NCBI RefSeq assembly: GCF_004310865.1
Contig: NZ_SIXI01000008.1
Span: forward strand, 1 to 64,000
Direction: 5' to 3'
DNA: 64,000 nt
Source of the DNA: Aquabacterium lacunae
GTDB lineage: Bacteria; Pseudomonadota; Gammaproteobacteria; Burkholderiales; Burkholderiaceae_C
Part shown: piece after piece, positions 46,944-55,302 of the stretch
Numbering within the stretch: the stretch's first letter is position 1
How the letters are laid out: each line of letters opens with the position of its first letter
Program-made: the position numbers and the translations under genes
The notes under the pieces: generated by a model
Seen by the model: only the letters and a program-made list of their open reading frames with translations
Database searches by the model: none
What the model was told of the DNA's origin: nothing

Positions 46944-48448
46944 GCAGCGCTCCTGGCGGTGGGGGTGGCCACAGCAGGCCAGGGCCGCAGGCGCACCAGG
47001 GCCTGCAGCAGGCCTGCCGTCAGCCACAGCATGAACACGCGGATGTCGGCGTCGTAGTTGTCGGAGGCCAGGAACAGCATCTGGCTGATCAGGGCACCGC
47101 CCAGCCCCACGGCCAGCGCGGTGGTGCCCGGATCACGCCAGCGTTGCACGGGCCAGGCCTGCCGGGCCAGGCACCAGAGCAGGTAGCACCAGAACAGAAG
47201 CGCCGGGATGCCCAGTTGCGCGGCCACCAGCAGGTAGTGGTTGTGCACCACCAGCTTGAGGATCTGCTCCTGGTAGTCAGGCGAGATCTGCGCCCATTTC
47301 TCGCCATGGATCTCGTGGGCGGCCCGGTTGTAAGCCCCGAAGCCCGCACCCGTCAGCGGGTGCTCGGCGATGATGGCCAGCGCCTGGTCGTTCAGGATGG
47401 TGCGCGATTCGGTCGAGCGGTCGTCGGGTTCGGTCAGGCGCCAGATCACTTGCGGGTAGGCCGCCAGCACGGCGCCCAGCGCCACAGCCCCCGCCAGCAC
47501 GGCCCCGAGCACATGGGTGCTGCCGATCAGGCGGTGGCGCCAGAACACCACGGCCACCGCCAGGCAGCCCAGAGCCATGGCAGCCCATCCCCCGCGCGAC
47601 AGCGTGATCAGCAAGGTGACGCTGCACAGGCCGAACACGCCCAGGGCCACCCACCAGGTGCGCCTGGGGATGCGCTGTGGCCCCATCAGCACCAGTGCCA
47701 GGGCCGGTATGCCCACCAGCGTGAGGTAGTCGGCCAGGGCATTGGGGTGGTCGAATGCGCCGGTGGGCCGAAAGGCCGCAGCCTCCTGCCCGCCAAAGTT
47801 GGCCACGTTGCCCGCATTGGCCGTGCCCGCTCCTTTGGAGCCAGGCAGCGGCAGGTGGCTGCGCGTGAGCATCTGGGCGCTCACATGGGCCACCTGCAGC
47901 AGCAGCCCCACCACCACCACCTGCATCAGGCGGCGCACTTCGGTGATGTGCTCGATGGCGTGCGAGACCACGTAGAAGGCCAGCACGCACAGGGTGTAAC
48001 TGAAGGCCGAGGCCAGCAGCAGCAACTTGTCGCCCGGTGACATGGCGGCCGAGCACCAGATCCAGGCCACGTAGACGAAGGCCAGCGTGTCCAGTCGGGT
48101 GCGTTGCAGAGGGACCTTGCGCACCAGCAGGCGCTCGACGCCCCAGGCCACGGTCAGGGCCAGCAGCACCAGCTGCCCAAGGCTCAGGTACCAGCCGGGC
48201 GAATAGAAGCGGTCGAGCGGCGGCACCACCGCCTTGCTCAGGTCGAAGGGCGCCACAAAAAACAGCAGCACCAGGAAGTAGCGCCGAAGCGAGCCCCTGA
48301 ACCACACCATGCTGCCCAGGCCCGCCAGGGCCACGAACAGCAGCACCGGCAGCGTCATGGAATCACCGGCTGTGGCCAGCAAGGCCGTGCCGGCGCCCAG
48401 GCCCAGCAGGGCCCCGAGCACAGGGTGGCGCAGGTCGGTCAGGGCCAT
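46940..48448 (-). CDS. O-antigen ligase/polymerase family protein (Wzy-like)
   Basis: The 502-residue protein has about twelve membrane helices. A long periplasmic loop contains RPTGAFDHPNALADYL and a second loop holds STESRTILNDQALAIIAEHPLTGAGFGAYNRAAHEIHGEKW, the arrangement of WaaL/Wzy enzymes. In this gene context polymerisation of the exopolysaccharide repeat unit is more likely than lipopolysaccharide ligation. It lies 16 bases after the kinase-like gene. Confidence 0.88.
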   Translation of the reverse strand: MALTDLRHPVLGALLGLGAGTALLATAGDSMTLPVLLFVALAGLGSMVWFRGSLRRYFLVLLFFVAPFDLSKAVVPPLDRFYSPGWYLSLGQLVLLALTVAWGVERLLVRKVPLQRTRLDTLAFVYVAWIWCSAAMSPGDKLLLLASAFSYTLCVLAFYVVSHAIEHITEVRRLMQVVVVGLLLQVAHVSAQMLTRSHLPLPGSKGAGTANAGNVANFGGQEAAAFRPTGAFDHPNALADYLTLVGIPALALVLMGPQRIPRRTWWVALGVFGLCSVTLLITLSRGGWAAMALGCLAVAVVFWRHRLIGSTHVLGAVLAGAVALGAVLAAYPQVIWRLTEPDDRSTESRTILNDQALAIIAEHPLTGAGFGAYNRAAHEIHGEKWAQISPDYQEQILKLVVHNHYLLVAAQLGIPALLFWCYLLWCLARQAWPVQRWRDPGTTALAVGLGGALISQMLFLASDNYDADIRVFMLWLTAGLLQALVRLRPWPAVATPTARSAA

Positions 48449-48464
48449 GGCGGCGAAGGGTGGG

Positions 48465-49061
48465 TCAGAGCACCCAGCGGTACAGCCAGCTGGGCACGTA
48501 CTCGGGCCGCTGGTTCAGCACCGTGCCCAGCAAACGGTCGGCCGGCACCGGGTTGGCCGCCAGGGCGCCTTGCACCACTTCGCGGCGCGTGTCCTTGGCG
48601 TTGACCACCAGCAGGCAACCGTCGGCCTGGCGCAGCAAGGCGCCGCAGCCAGCGAGTGATGGCGCGTCGATGATCACCATGCCGAAGCGCTGTCGCAGCG
48701 TGCCCAGGGCCTGGGCCACCGCTTCGGGCTTGAACAGGGTTTCCGCACGGGCCTTCTGGCCGGCGCGGACCCTGTGCGGCCCATCGCCCGAGGCCGGTGG
48801 CGTGGCCATGGCGTCTTGCCAGGCGCTGTCATGCACCAGTTCCGACCAGCCCGGACCGCTTTCTCCGGCTTGCTTTTCGCAGGCCACCAGGGCCACCGGG
48901 TCACTGCATTGCGCCGCCAGGGCTTGCGCCAGGGCCTGCGCCACATGGGTCTTGCCTTCGCCGTCGCGGGCGCTGGTGATCACCACCACACGGCCTTGCG
49001 GGCCAGCGGGCAGCTTGCCCAGCACCCGCAGGCCCAGGCGGTAGAACGCATCGTCTTTCAT
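48465..49061 (-). CDS. CpsD/CapB-like tyrosine-kinase-type ATPase of polysaccharide export
   Basis: The 198-residue protein has the BY-kinase Walker A form (ITSARDGEGKTHVAQALA) and Walker B (GMVIIDAPSL). It ends in a short tail with two tyrosines (RPEYVPSWLYRWVL) in place of the usual tyrosine cluster, so autophosphorylation may be limited. The chain-length protein gene overlaps it by ATGA, and the two would form one functional copolymerase/kinase unit controlling polymer length. Confidence 0.85.
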   Translation of the reverse strand: MKDDAFYRLGLRVLGKLPAGPQGRVVVITSARDGEGKTHVAQALAQALAAQCSDPVALVACEKQAGESGPGWSELVHDSAWQDAMATPPASGDGPHRVRAGQKARAETLFKPEAVAQALGTLRQRFGMVIIDAPSLAGCGALLRQADGCLLVVNAKDTRREVVQGALAANPVPADRLLGTVLNQRPEYVPSWLYRWVL

Positions 49062-50404
49062 GGGCGCTCCTTGCCGTGGTCGGGGATGATGGCCAGGGCT
49101 TCGAGGCCCAGGTAGCGCTCGACGTCTTCGGCCGACTGCAGCCGGTGGTCGAAGTATTCGCGCAGGCCGGCCAGCAGCAGGCCCAGTGCCAGGCCCAGCA
49201 ACGGACCCAGCACGCCCAGCACGATCAGCTTCTTGCGTTCGGGCTTGTCGGGCACCTGGGCGCGCTCGGTCAGCACGCGCGAGGTGGTTTCATCGGGGCT
49301 GCTGGCCAGGTACAGCTCGATCTGGTCGAGCTTGCGGCGCAACTCGATGTAGCGGTCCTGGGCCAGGGCGCGAGAGCGCTCCAGCTGGCGCATCTGCGCT
49401 TCGAGCTCGGCACCGGCCTGCACCGAACGGCTCAGGCGTGCCTCTGCCTGGGCCAGCTGGCGCCTGGCATTGCGCACGGGTTCGGCTTCGTCGGTGTACT
49501 GCTGACGCAGCTCTTCCACGCGCGACTGCAGGGTCACGGTTTGCTGCTTGAGCAGGCCCACGGCCGAGGTGCCGCCGGCGCGTGCACTGCCCAGCATGGT
49601 GTCCATGCGCAGGCCCTCGCCGGGCTCGACCACCACTTCCACTGGCACCGGTGGCGTGCCCTGCACGGGCACATCGCTGCGCTTGCCCTGGGCCACCATC
49701 AGCTTGAGCAGGCGCTGGTCGAGCTGATCGAGGTCGGCCTGGGCGGCCATCATCTTGTCGCGGATCAGGGCGTAGCTGGCCTGGCCCTGCTGCCGAGTCT
49801 GCGCGGTGCCGTACTGCTGGTACTGCGCCACCAGGGCGTGCAGGGCCTGCGGCGCCAGTTCGGCCCGCGTGGTGGTCAGGCTGATGTCCAGCAGGTTCGA
49901 TGCGGTGTCGGCGGTTTTCGAGCGTGCGGCTTCGACCTTCACGGTCTTGAGGAACACGTCGACCGTGGCCTGCAACTCGGCTTCGGGGCTGGCCGCACGC
50001 GGGCTGCCCAGCACGGCGCTCAGGGCGTTGCCGGGCAGGTCGCGGCGTGTCATGCCCAGCTTGCGCACCACGGCTTCCACGTTGGGGCGGGCCAGCAGCA
50101 GCTGCATTTCGGTCTCGATCTTGCGGTTGACCGGGTCGATCACCTGGCCTTCCCGGTAGGCGGACACGCCCGACAGGAAGCTGGGTGTGCCTTGCTGTTC
50201 GGTCTTGACCCACACCTTGGCCGAGGCCTGGTACTGCGGCGCCTGCATGGCCACACCGTACAAGGTGAGTGCACCCACCGTGACGGTGCTGCCCAGGATG
50301 GTGCCCCAGTACTTGAACCACTGGCGCCACAGGTCGCGGCCGGTGAAGCCACCGCCTGCACGGGGTGTGGCCACAGGGAACAGGGGGATGTCGGTGCTGC
50401 TCAT
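49058..50404 (-). CDS. Wzz/GumC-type polysaccharide copolymerase
   Basis: The 448-residue protein has an N-terminal membrane helix (about 36-54), a periplasmic Wzz head (YQASAKVWVKTEQ), and a long coiled-coil region (about 190-370, rich in Q, L, R, E). A second helix near the C-terminus (LIVLGVLGPLLGLALGLLLAGLREYFDHRL) is followed by the SAEDVERYLGLEALAIIP motif. It sets chain length together with the ATPase downstream. It starts three bases after the export lipoprotein stop. Confidence 0.92.
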   Translation of the reverse strand: MSSTDIPLFPVATPRAGGGFTGRDLWRQWFKYWGTILGSTVTVGALTLYGVAMQAPQYQASAKVWVKTEQQGTPSFLSGVSAYREGQVIDPVNRKIETEMQLLLARPNVEAVVRKLGMTRRDLPGNALSAVLGSPRAASPEAELQATVDVFLKTVKVEAARSKTADTASNLLDISLTTTRAELAPQALHALVAQYQQYGTAQTRQQGQASYALIRDKMMAAQADLDQLDQRLLKLMVAQGKRSDVPVQGTPPVPVEVVVEPGEGLRMDTMLGSARAGGTSAVGLLKQQTVTLQSRVEELRQQYTDEAEPVRNARRQLAQAEARLSRSVQAGAELEAQMRQLERSRALAQDRYIELRRKLDQIELYLASSPDETTSRVLTERAQVPDKPERKKLIVLGVLGPLLGLALGLLLAGLREYFDHRLQSAEDVERYLGLEALAIIPDHGKERP

Positions 50405-50407
50405 GGC

Positions 50408-51439
50408 TCAGTTCCCGTTCTTGCGGATGTCGTACACAAAGCCGAACGAGCTGTTGCGCAGCGGGGGCAGGATCTTGAAGACGTATTGCTCCAGGTCCTG
50501 GCCGAGCAGGGCCACGCGTGAAGGCGGCAGCATCACCACATCGAAGGGTTGCAGCACCAGGTCTTTGCGGGGAGCGCCGAGGTAATCGCGTTCCAGGCCC
50601 GGCTGCAGCACCTCGGCCGTGCCGGCGCCGGTGCGGCGCAGCACGATCAGGCGCGCCAGATCACCCGAAGGCAGGTGGCCACCGGCCTGGGCCAGGGCCT
50701 GCAGCAGCGTCATGCCCGGTGTGAAGGCGAACATGCCGGGGCGGGCCATTTCTCCGGCCACATACACCTGCGGCGCCTGGAAGTTGCGCACCAGCACGGT
50801 GGGCTCCAGGGCATTGACCCCTGCGCGGCCATTGCCTGCGTTGGTGCGCAGGCTTTGCGAAGTGGCCGTGCGCAGGATGACGCTGAGCTCGGGCACGCGC
50901 AGCACCTTGGCGTAACGGCGCTTGAGTTCGGCCTGCAGCTGCTCGGGCGTCAGGCCTTCGGCCTGCACGGTGCCCACCAGCTGAAGCTGCAGCTTGCCGT
51001 CCGGGCGCACGCGCAGGGTTTCATTGAGCTGCGCCTGGTAAGGGAACTTGATGTCGAGCTCGTCGTTCGGGTGCAGCAGGTAGTCGCGCTGTTGCAGACC
51101 GCCGCCAGCCTGTCGGTAGCGCTCGCGCACCTCGGCCTGCACATCGTCCGGGCTGCGGCCGGCCACATGCACCGTGCCCACCACCTGCAGGGCGATCTTG
51201 CCATCCGGGCGCACGCGCACGGTCTGGTCGTACTGGGGCGCGTCGGGCACCTTGATGTCGAGCTCGTCGCCGGTGGCCAGCAGGTAAGGAGCCGATTCCC
51301 CGGGGCGGGCGTCGGCAGGGCCAGAGGCGCTGCCCCCCATCACGGGCACGGGGCCGGTGGGCGGCAACGAAGGGGCGTGGCCACAGCCTGCCAGCAGGGC
51401 CAGGCCCCAGCCAGCGACCACGAAGGCGCTACGGTTCAT
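50408..51439 (-). CDS. Polysaccharide export outer-membrane lipoprotein (Wza/OPX type) with doubled PES domain
   Basis: The 343-residue protein has a lipobox (LLAGCGHA, Cys19). Two tandem Poly_export (PES) units occur at about 52-108 and 120-176, each of the form YLL...DELDIK...RVRPDGK...VGTV. SLBB-like domains follow (PQVYVAGEMARPGMFAFTPGMTLLQALAQAGG). Normal Wza relatives have one PES unit. By hand the two copies share about 32 of 57 residues. It should form the export channel with the Wzz-like protein. The start overlaps the glycosyltransferase stop by ATGA; a longer frame to 51550 is spurious. Confidence 0.9.
   Translation of the reverse strand: MNRSAFVVAGWGLALLAGCGHAPSLPPTGPVPVMGGSASGPADARPGESAPYLLATGDELDIKVPDAPQYDQTVRVRPDGKIALQVVGTVHVAGRSPDDVQAEVRERYRQAGGGLQQRDYLLHPNDELDIKFPYQAQLNETLRVRPDGKLQLQLVGTVQAEGLTPEQLQAELKRRYAKVLRVPELSVILRTATSQSLRTNAGNGRAGVNALEPTVLVRNFQAPQVYVAGEMARPGMFAFTPGMTLLQALAQAGGHLPSGDLARLIVLRRTGAGTAEVLQPGLERDYLGAPRKDLVLQPFDVVMLPPSRVALLGQDLEQYVFKILPPLRNSSFGFVYDIRKNGN
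50912..51286 (-). repeat. Tandem internal duplication coding for two PES units
   Basis: Residues 52-108 and 120-176 of the export lipoprotein are copies with a 68-residue period, matching at DELDIK, RVRPDGK and VGTV and in total about 32 of 57 positions. The codons have drifted, so the duplication is old. Confidence 0.8.
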
Positions 51440-52620
51440 GTGGTGTGTTGTTTCCAGATCGGGTTGTCCTGACGCACCGGTTCTCGGGTGGCGGCCTGGC
51501 GCGCCACGGCCGCCAGCAGGCTGGCGTAGGCGCCCAGCACCTGCTCCCACACGAAGACACGGCCCACGCGGGCCTGATTATCGCGGCGCATCAGGGCCAG
51601 ATTGGCACGGCCCGACAGCATCTGGTCGAGGGCCACCGTGCAGGTGGCCCGGTCACGGAAGTAAAGCGCGCCGGGGCCCACCACCCAGCGGTTGAAGGGG
51701 TTGTCGTGGGCCAGCACGGCGTTGCCTGCGCCCATGGCCTCCAGCAGCGAGGGGTTGGTGCCCCCCACCTGGTGGCCGTGCACATAGAACAGGCAGTGCG
51801 TGCGCAGGGCCTGCACCACGGCGGGGTCGTAAATGGCCCCCGGGAACAGCACTTCGTCCGAGGCGGCAGCCAGCACCTGGGCATGGAAGGCGCTGCTTTG
51901 CGGCTGGTAGTTGCCCAGCACCACCAGGCGCACGCCGCGCCGGCGTACCGAAAAGGCCTGCACGATCTCGAGGATGGAGTTCTCGGGTTCGGCCCGCGCG
52001 ATCACGGTGACGAATTGCTCGGGTTGAAGGCCCAGTGTGGTCAGCGGCTCGGGTGCGGCGGGCGCCAGCACGTCGGCGCCATACGGGATGGTGGTGATCT
52101 TGCGGCGCCTGACGCGGCTGGCCAGGTGGTTGGCGATCACCGGGTGGTCGGCCACCAGGTGGTGCCCCAGCCAGCAGCCCAGGCGTTCGTTCAGGTACAG
52201 CCAGGCCTTGGCGGGCAGGCTCCACTTGGCTCGGCTGTATTCGATGCCGTCCATGTTGATGACGGTGGGCACGCCCGCCAGGCGCAGACGCCACGTGAAG
52301 GCGGCCGTGTTGTAGCCCAGCAGCAGGACCACATCGGGGCGGTGCTGGGCCACGTGCTGCAGGCAGGCACGGTCAAACCGCATGGAGGCCACCGGGGTGT
52401 CTTCGCCCGAGGGGATGTGCACGCGGTGCACGTCGCCCCAGCGGCTGCGTGTGACAGGGCCCAGCCCGTCTTCCTGGCAGTACACCGTGACTTTCCAGCC
52501 AGCCCGCACCAGAAATGGCGCCAGCCGCTCGGCAAAACTTTCAAAGCCGCCGTGGGCCGCGGGCACGCCGCGAATGCCCAGGATGGCCACGTGCATGGGG
52601 GCGGAGGGGGAAGGCGCCAT
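51436..52620 (-). CDS. GT4-type glycosyltransferase with DUF1972 N-terminus
   Basis: The protein has the DUF1972 start MHVAILGIRGVPAAHGGFESFAERLAPFL, then VINMDGIEYSRAKWS, a donor domain with VTVIARAEPENSILEIVQAF and the GGTNPSLLEAMGAGNAVLAHDNPFNRWV segment. Family members transfer rhamnose or similar sugars in polysaccharide assembly. The start is uncertain: ATG at 52620 leaves a 23-base gap after the ligase gene, while ATG at 52596 coincides with the family start. Neither has a good ribosome binding site, so coupling to the upstream gene is likely. Confidence 0.87.
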   Translation of the reverse strand: MAPSPSAPMHVAILGIRGVPAAHGGFESFAERLAPFLVRAGWKVTVYCQEDGLGPVTRSRWGDVHRVHIPSGEDTPVASMRFDRACLQHVAQHRPDVVLLLGYNTAAFTWRLRLAGVPTVINMDGIEYSRAKWSLPAKAWLYLNERLGCWLGHHLVADHPVIANHLASRVRRRKITTIPYGADVLAPAAPEPLTTLGLQPEQFVTVIARAEPENSILEIVQAFSVRRRGVRLVVLGNYQPQSSAFHAQVLAAASDEVLFPGAIYDPAVVQALRTHCLFYVHGHQVGGTNPSLLEAMGAGNAVLAHDNPFNRWVVGPGALYFRDRATCTVALDQMLSGRANLALMRRDNQARVGRVFVWEQVLGAYASLLAAVARQAATREPVRQDNPIWKQHTT

Positions 52621-52643
52621 GGGGGTCGAGGGGGGCAGAAAGC

Positions 52644-53567
52644 TCAGGGCTGGCCATCGGTCCACAGGGTGCGGCGGGCCGCTTCGGGCCAGGCGCGCGG
52701 GTCAAAGCCCAGGTGCTTGAACAGCCCCATGGTGATGCGCTCCATGCCGATGCCGATGCAGGCCGTGTGGGCCACTTCGCCGTCGGCCTGCTGGATGTCG
52801 AACAGCTCGCCGAATTTGCTCTGGTGGTAGTTGAACGACACCAGCGCGGTGGGCGATTCCAGCGAATTGATGGGCACCATCAATTCGAACTTCAGTTTCT
52901 GTTCGATCTGGCTGGCCGCCATGAGCTTGCCGGCGCGACCGAAGAAGGGGTCGGAGGCCACTTCGGCATGGGCAGGCAGCTGCAGGGTGTCGAACAGGGC
53001 CTTGAAGCGGTTCAGCCACATCTCGCGCCACGGCACCACGTGCTCGGCGCTGCCAAAGCGCACGAACTCGCGCATGCGAAAGGCCATCATGCGGGTGGGT
53101 TCGGCCGAGGGCTCGTGGCGGTACACCCAGTTGTTCACGCCCACGGTGCGGCCATCGGCGGGCAGCGTGCCCTTGAACAGCGGGTAGATGCTGTAGCAGG
53201 CCGCCGGGCTCATGACCACATCGCTTTGCACCAGCATCTCGCCCCAGGGCTCGTGATTGCGCGCGGCCTCGGCCAGGCGCAGCGCGGCCAGCCCATTGCC
53301 CATGAAGCTGTGGATGGAGCCGCACAGGTGCGGGAAAGCTTCCAGATAGTTGACCTTTTCCAGCAGCTGGCGGGGCAGCACCGGCGGGTGGTGGATGGTT
53401 TCGTAACCATCGTTCAGCGCGATCTGGTCGAGCGCGTGGTTCAGGCCGGCCATCACGCGTTCGTACATCGGGCCGCGGCCGAACACACCTGGCACACCCG
53501 AGGGCAGGATCAGTCGGTGGGCGACCAGACCTTCATAGAAGGCGGCCATGTCGTAGGTGATGCTCAT
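52644..53567 (-). CDS. Amino acid:[carrier protein] ligase (seryl-tRNA-synthetase-like)
   Basis: The 307-residue protein is a class II aminoacyl-tRNA-synthetase core without a tRNA-binding domain. Motif 2 reads YRHEPSAEPTRMMAFRMREFVR and motif 3 TACIGIGMERITMGLF. The zinc ligands of the known Bradyrhizobium enzymes are present as Cys124, Glu167 and Cys270, with matching spacing. Such enzymes activate glycine or alanine with ATP and load it on the phosphopantetheine arm of a small carrier protein. That carrier (54308-54565) and its activating transferase lie divergently upstream. The gene is the first of the exopolysaccharide operon. Confidence 0.9.
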   Translation of the reverse strand: MSITYDMAAFYEGLVAHRLILPSGVPGVFGRGPMYERVMAGLNHALDQIALNDGYETIHHPPVLPRQLLEKVNYLEAFPHLCGSIHSFMGNGLAALRLAEAARNHEPWGEMLVQSDVVMSPAACYSIYPLFKGTLPADGRTVGVNNWVYRHEPSAEPTRMMAFRMREFVRFGSAEHVVPWREMWLNRFKALFDTLQLPAHAEVASDPFFGRAGKLMAASQIEQKLKFELMVPINSLESPTALVSFNYHQSKFGELFDIQQADGEVAHTACIGIGMERITMGLFKHLGFDPRAWPEAARRTLWTDGQP

Positions 53568-53834
53568 TGGTGGTCTGTGGTCGCTCTGGAATGCCAGAGG
53601 GAATCTGAGTGAGCAGCGAACAAAGGTGGCCCCGAGTCAGGTTGGCGAGTCTGCGTGAGACTGCACGCCCACGAACCCTTGATACGTCCGAATTATCCAG
53701 CGTGCGTGTGACAGCCAACAGCCCTGCTTGAGCGGGTGGTTCCCCTGCAATCAGGGGATGTTCATGTGCGACAGTCACGCTTTGCCCCCTCGACCGCATG
53801 CGCGCGCCGAGGGCTCAGGCCGCACAATGCGCGC
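53568..53834. promoter_or_regulatory. Divergent control region of the ligase/EPS operon and the carrier-protein genes
   Basis: These 267 bases separate the ligase and phosphopantetheinyl transferase genes. A perfect inverted repeat TCCCCTG-CAAT-CAGGGGA lies at 53741-53758, and a weaker one (AGTCT-GCGTG-AGACT) at 53649-53663. The stretch around 53680-53700 is relatively A/T-rich (GAATTATCC) and may hold a promoter. No gene is seen in it. Confidence 0.4.
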
Positions 53835-54311
53835 ATGTTGAGTGCTCATCAGTTGCAGGTGTCCTGCGCCGATCTGTTCGGGGCGGTTTCTGGAGGCCAC
53901 GCCGGCAAGGCCCCAGGGTTGGGCGTGGACCTGGTGCATGTGCCGAGGATTGCCCGGGCGCTCGACACGTTTGGCGAACGCTTTTTGCGGCGCCTGTTCA
54001 CCGCTGTCGAAGCCCGCGATGCCGGTTCAGAACCGATGCTTCGCGTTGAGCGTCTTGCCGCTCGATTCGCAGCCAAGGAGGCCGCGATCAAGGCCTTTGG
54101 CCTGGCCGAGGTGGGCGTGAGTTGGCGTGACCTGGAGGTTGAGCGCTTGCCTGGTGGTGTGCCTGTGCTGCGGGTGCACGGACGCGCAGCCGAGGTGTTG
54201 CGTTCCCGCGGCATCGCCCACTGGGCACTCAGCCTCAGCCATGATGGCGACCACGCGGTGGCTGTGGTGGCCATTGTTCAACCTGCTGTTTCTGCGCCTT
54301 CTGCGCCATGA
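53835..54311 (+). CDS. AcpS-type 4'-phosphopantetheinyl transferase
   Basis: The 158-residue protein has the AcpS pattern: GLGVDLVHVPRIARAL with Asp32, FLRRLFTAVEA, and RLAARFAAKEAAIKAFG with Glu82 binding magnesium and CoA, and it ends LSLSHDGDHAVAVV. It has about 25 extra residues at the N-terminus compared with housekeeping AcpS. The start at 53835 is the first ATG that fits; the frame is open to 53736 without a good start. The carrier protein gene overlaps its stop by four bases, so it is probably a dedicated activator of that carrier. Confidence 0.88.
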   Translation: MLSAHQLQVSCADLFGAVSGGHAGKAPGLGVDLVHVPRIARALDTFGERFLRRLFTAVEARDAGSEPMLRVERLAARFAAKEAAIKAFGLAEVGVSWRDLEVERLPGGVPVLRVHGRAAEVLRSRGIAHWALSLSHDGDHAVAVVAIVQPAVSAPSAP

Positions 54312-54565
54312 GTGTTTCCGAATCTCTGTTTGATGCTGTGCGTGATGCCCTGTCTGCTCAGGGTCGCCTGTCTGTCGACGCGCGCACCCTGTCTCCAGAT
54401 GCCGATCTGTACGAGTCGGGCCTGACCTCTCAATGCAGCGTCAATGTGATGCTGACTCTGGAGGGACGCTTCGACATCGAATTCGCCGACCATCTGCTGA
54501 CCCGCAGCACCTTCTCCAGCATCGCGCGCATCGCCGACGCCTTGGCCCAGTCGGGCGCCGCCTGA
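54308..54565 (+). CDS. Small acyl/aminoacyl carrier protein
   Basis: The 85-residue acidic four-helix protein has the motif DLYESGLTSQCSVNVML. Ser41 in GLTS is the likely phosphopantetheine site, replacing the DSL of fatty-acid ACPs; carriers of aminoacyl ligases show this GLTS form. A cysteine two residues later is unusual. It is translationally coupled to the transferase and faces the ligase gene, so it is the expected substrate of both. It is too divergent to serve fatty-acid synthesis. Confidence 0.88.
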   Translation: MSVSESLFDAVRDALSAQGRLSVDARTLSPDADLYESGLTSQCSVNVMLTLEGRFDIEFADHLLTRSTFSSIARIADALAQSGAA

Positions 54566-54610
54566 GCCGCCCGGCGGTTGCAAGGGCTTTTCCGGCGAAG
54601 CAGCGGGCAC

Positions 54611-54638
54611 GAAAAAAAGGGCTCCCCGTGGGGAGCCC
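54611..54638 (-). terminator. Rho-independent terminator of flhDC
   Basis: GGGCTCCCC (54619-54627) pairs with GGGGAGCCC (54630-54638). On the minus strand the stem is followed by seven U residues (A-run at 54612-54618). It ends the flhDC transcript and may also stop carrier-gene transcription from the other side. Confidence 0.9.
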
Positions 54639-54690
54639 TCAAGGCATTCGCATGCCATCAGGAGGAGAAGCACATGCACACGACAGGAAA

Positions 54691-55227
54691 TCAATGCATC
54701 TGAAGCGCGCCCGAGGCCTTGCCCTTGCCGGCACGTGCCGGCGGGTTGCACAGGCCGCACACATAGTGGCGCGAGATTTCGTGGGGGTGGGTGACGTAAT
54801 GGCCACCGCACTTGGAGCACTTGGTCATGGTCAGCATGCCGTTGTCGATGAACTTGACCAGGCGCCAGGCGCGGGTCACCGACAGCAGGGGCTCGAGGCC
54901 TTGTGACTGGGTCTGCTCCAGGTAGAGCTGGTAGGCCTTGATGACGACGTCGATCTCGTCGATTTCGGCGGCCTTGTTGAGGTACTCGTGGATGTTGAGG
55001 AACAGCGACGAGTGGATGTTGGGCTGCCAGGTCATGAACCAGTCGGTCGAAAACGGCAGCTGACCCTTGGAAGGCGACTTGCCGGCCACTTCCTTGTACA
55101 GGCGCAGCAGGCGTTCGTACGACATGTCGGTTTCCGACTCGAGCACCTGCAGGCGGGCACCCAGGTGGATCAGGGTGACGGCCCGTTCGATTTGCTTGGC
55201 TTCGGTCAGCAGGCTCTTGGTGCGCAT
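54691..55227 (-). CDS. flhC: FlhC, flagellar master regulator subunit
   Basis: The 178-residue protein matches FlhC: ERAVTLIHLGARLQVLESETDMSYERLLRLYKEV, GQLPFSTDWFMTWQPNIHSSLF, and the zinc cluster CSKCGGHYV...HYVCGLCNPP near the C-terminus. With FlhD it forms the FlhD4C2 activator of class 2 flagellar promoters. Flagellar genes themselves are not in the window. It follows flhD by 75 bases. Confidence 0.96.
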   Translation of the reverse strand: MRTKSLLTEAKQIERAVTLIHLGARLQVLESETDMSYERLLRLYKEVAGKSPSKGQLPFSTDWFMTWQPNIHSSLFLNIHEYLNKAAEIDEIDVVIKAYQLYLEQTQSQGLEPLLSVTRAWRLVKFIDNGMLTMTKCSKCGGHYVTHPHEISRHYVCGLCNPPARAGKGKASGALQMH

Positions 55228-55302
55228 GGTCGGACTCCGCGAAAGAAAGGGTTAAGAAGGTAGTGCTTCTGAGTCAACAAAATCAGACGGTTTCAGGGGC
55301 GC

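Noticed and set aside
44373..47057. A 894-codon plus-strand frame across the EPS operon
   Set aside because: It runs antisense through two genes that have strong family matches, and its composition is Gln/His/Gly-rich low complexity.
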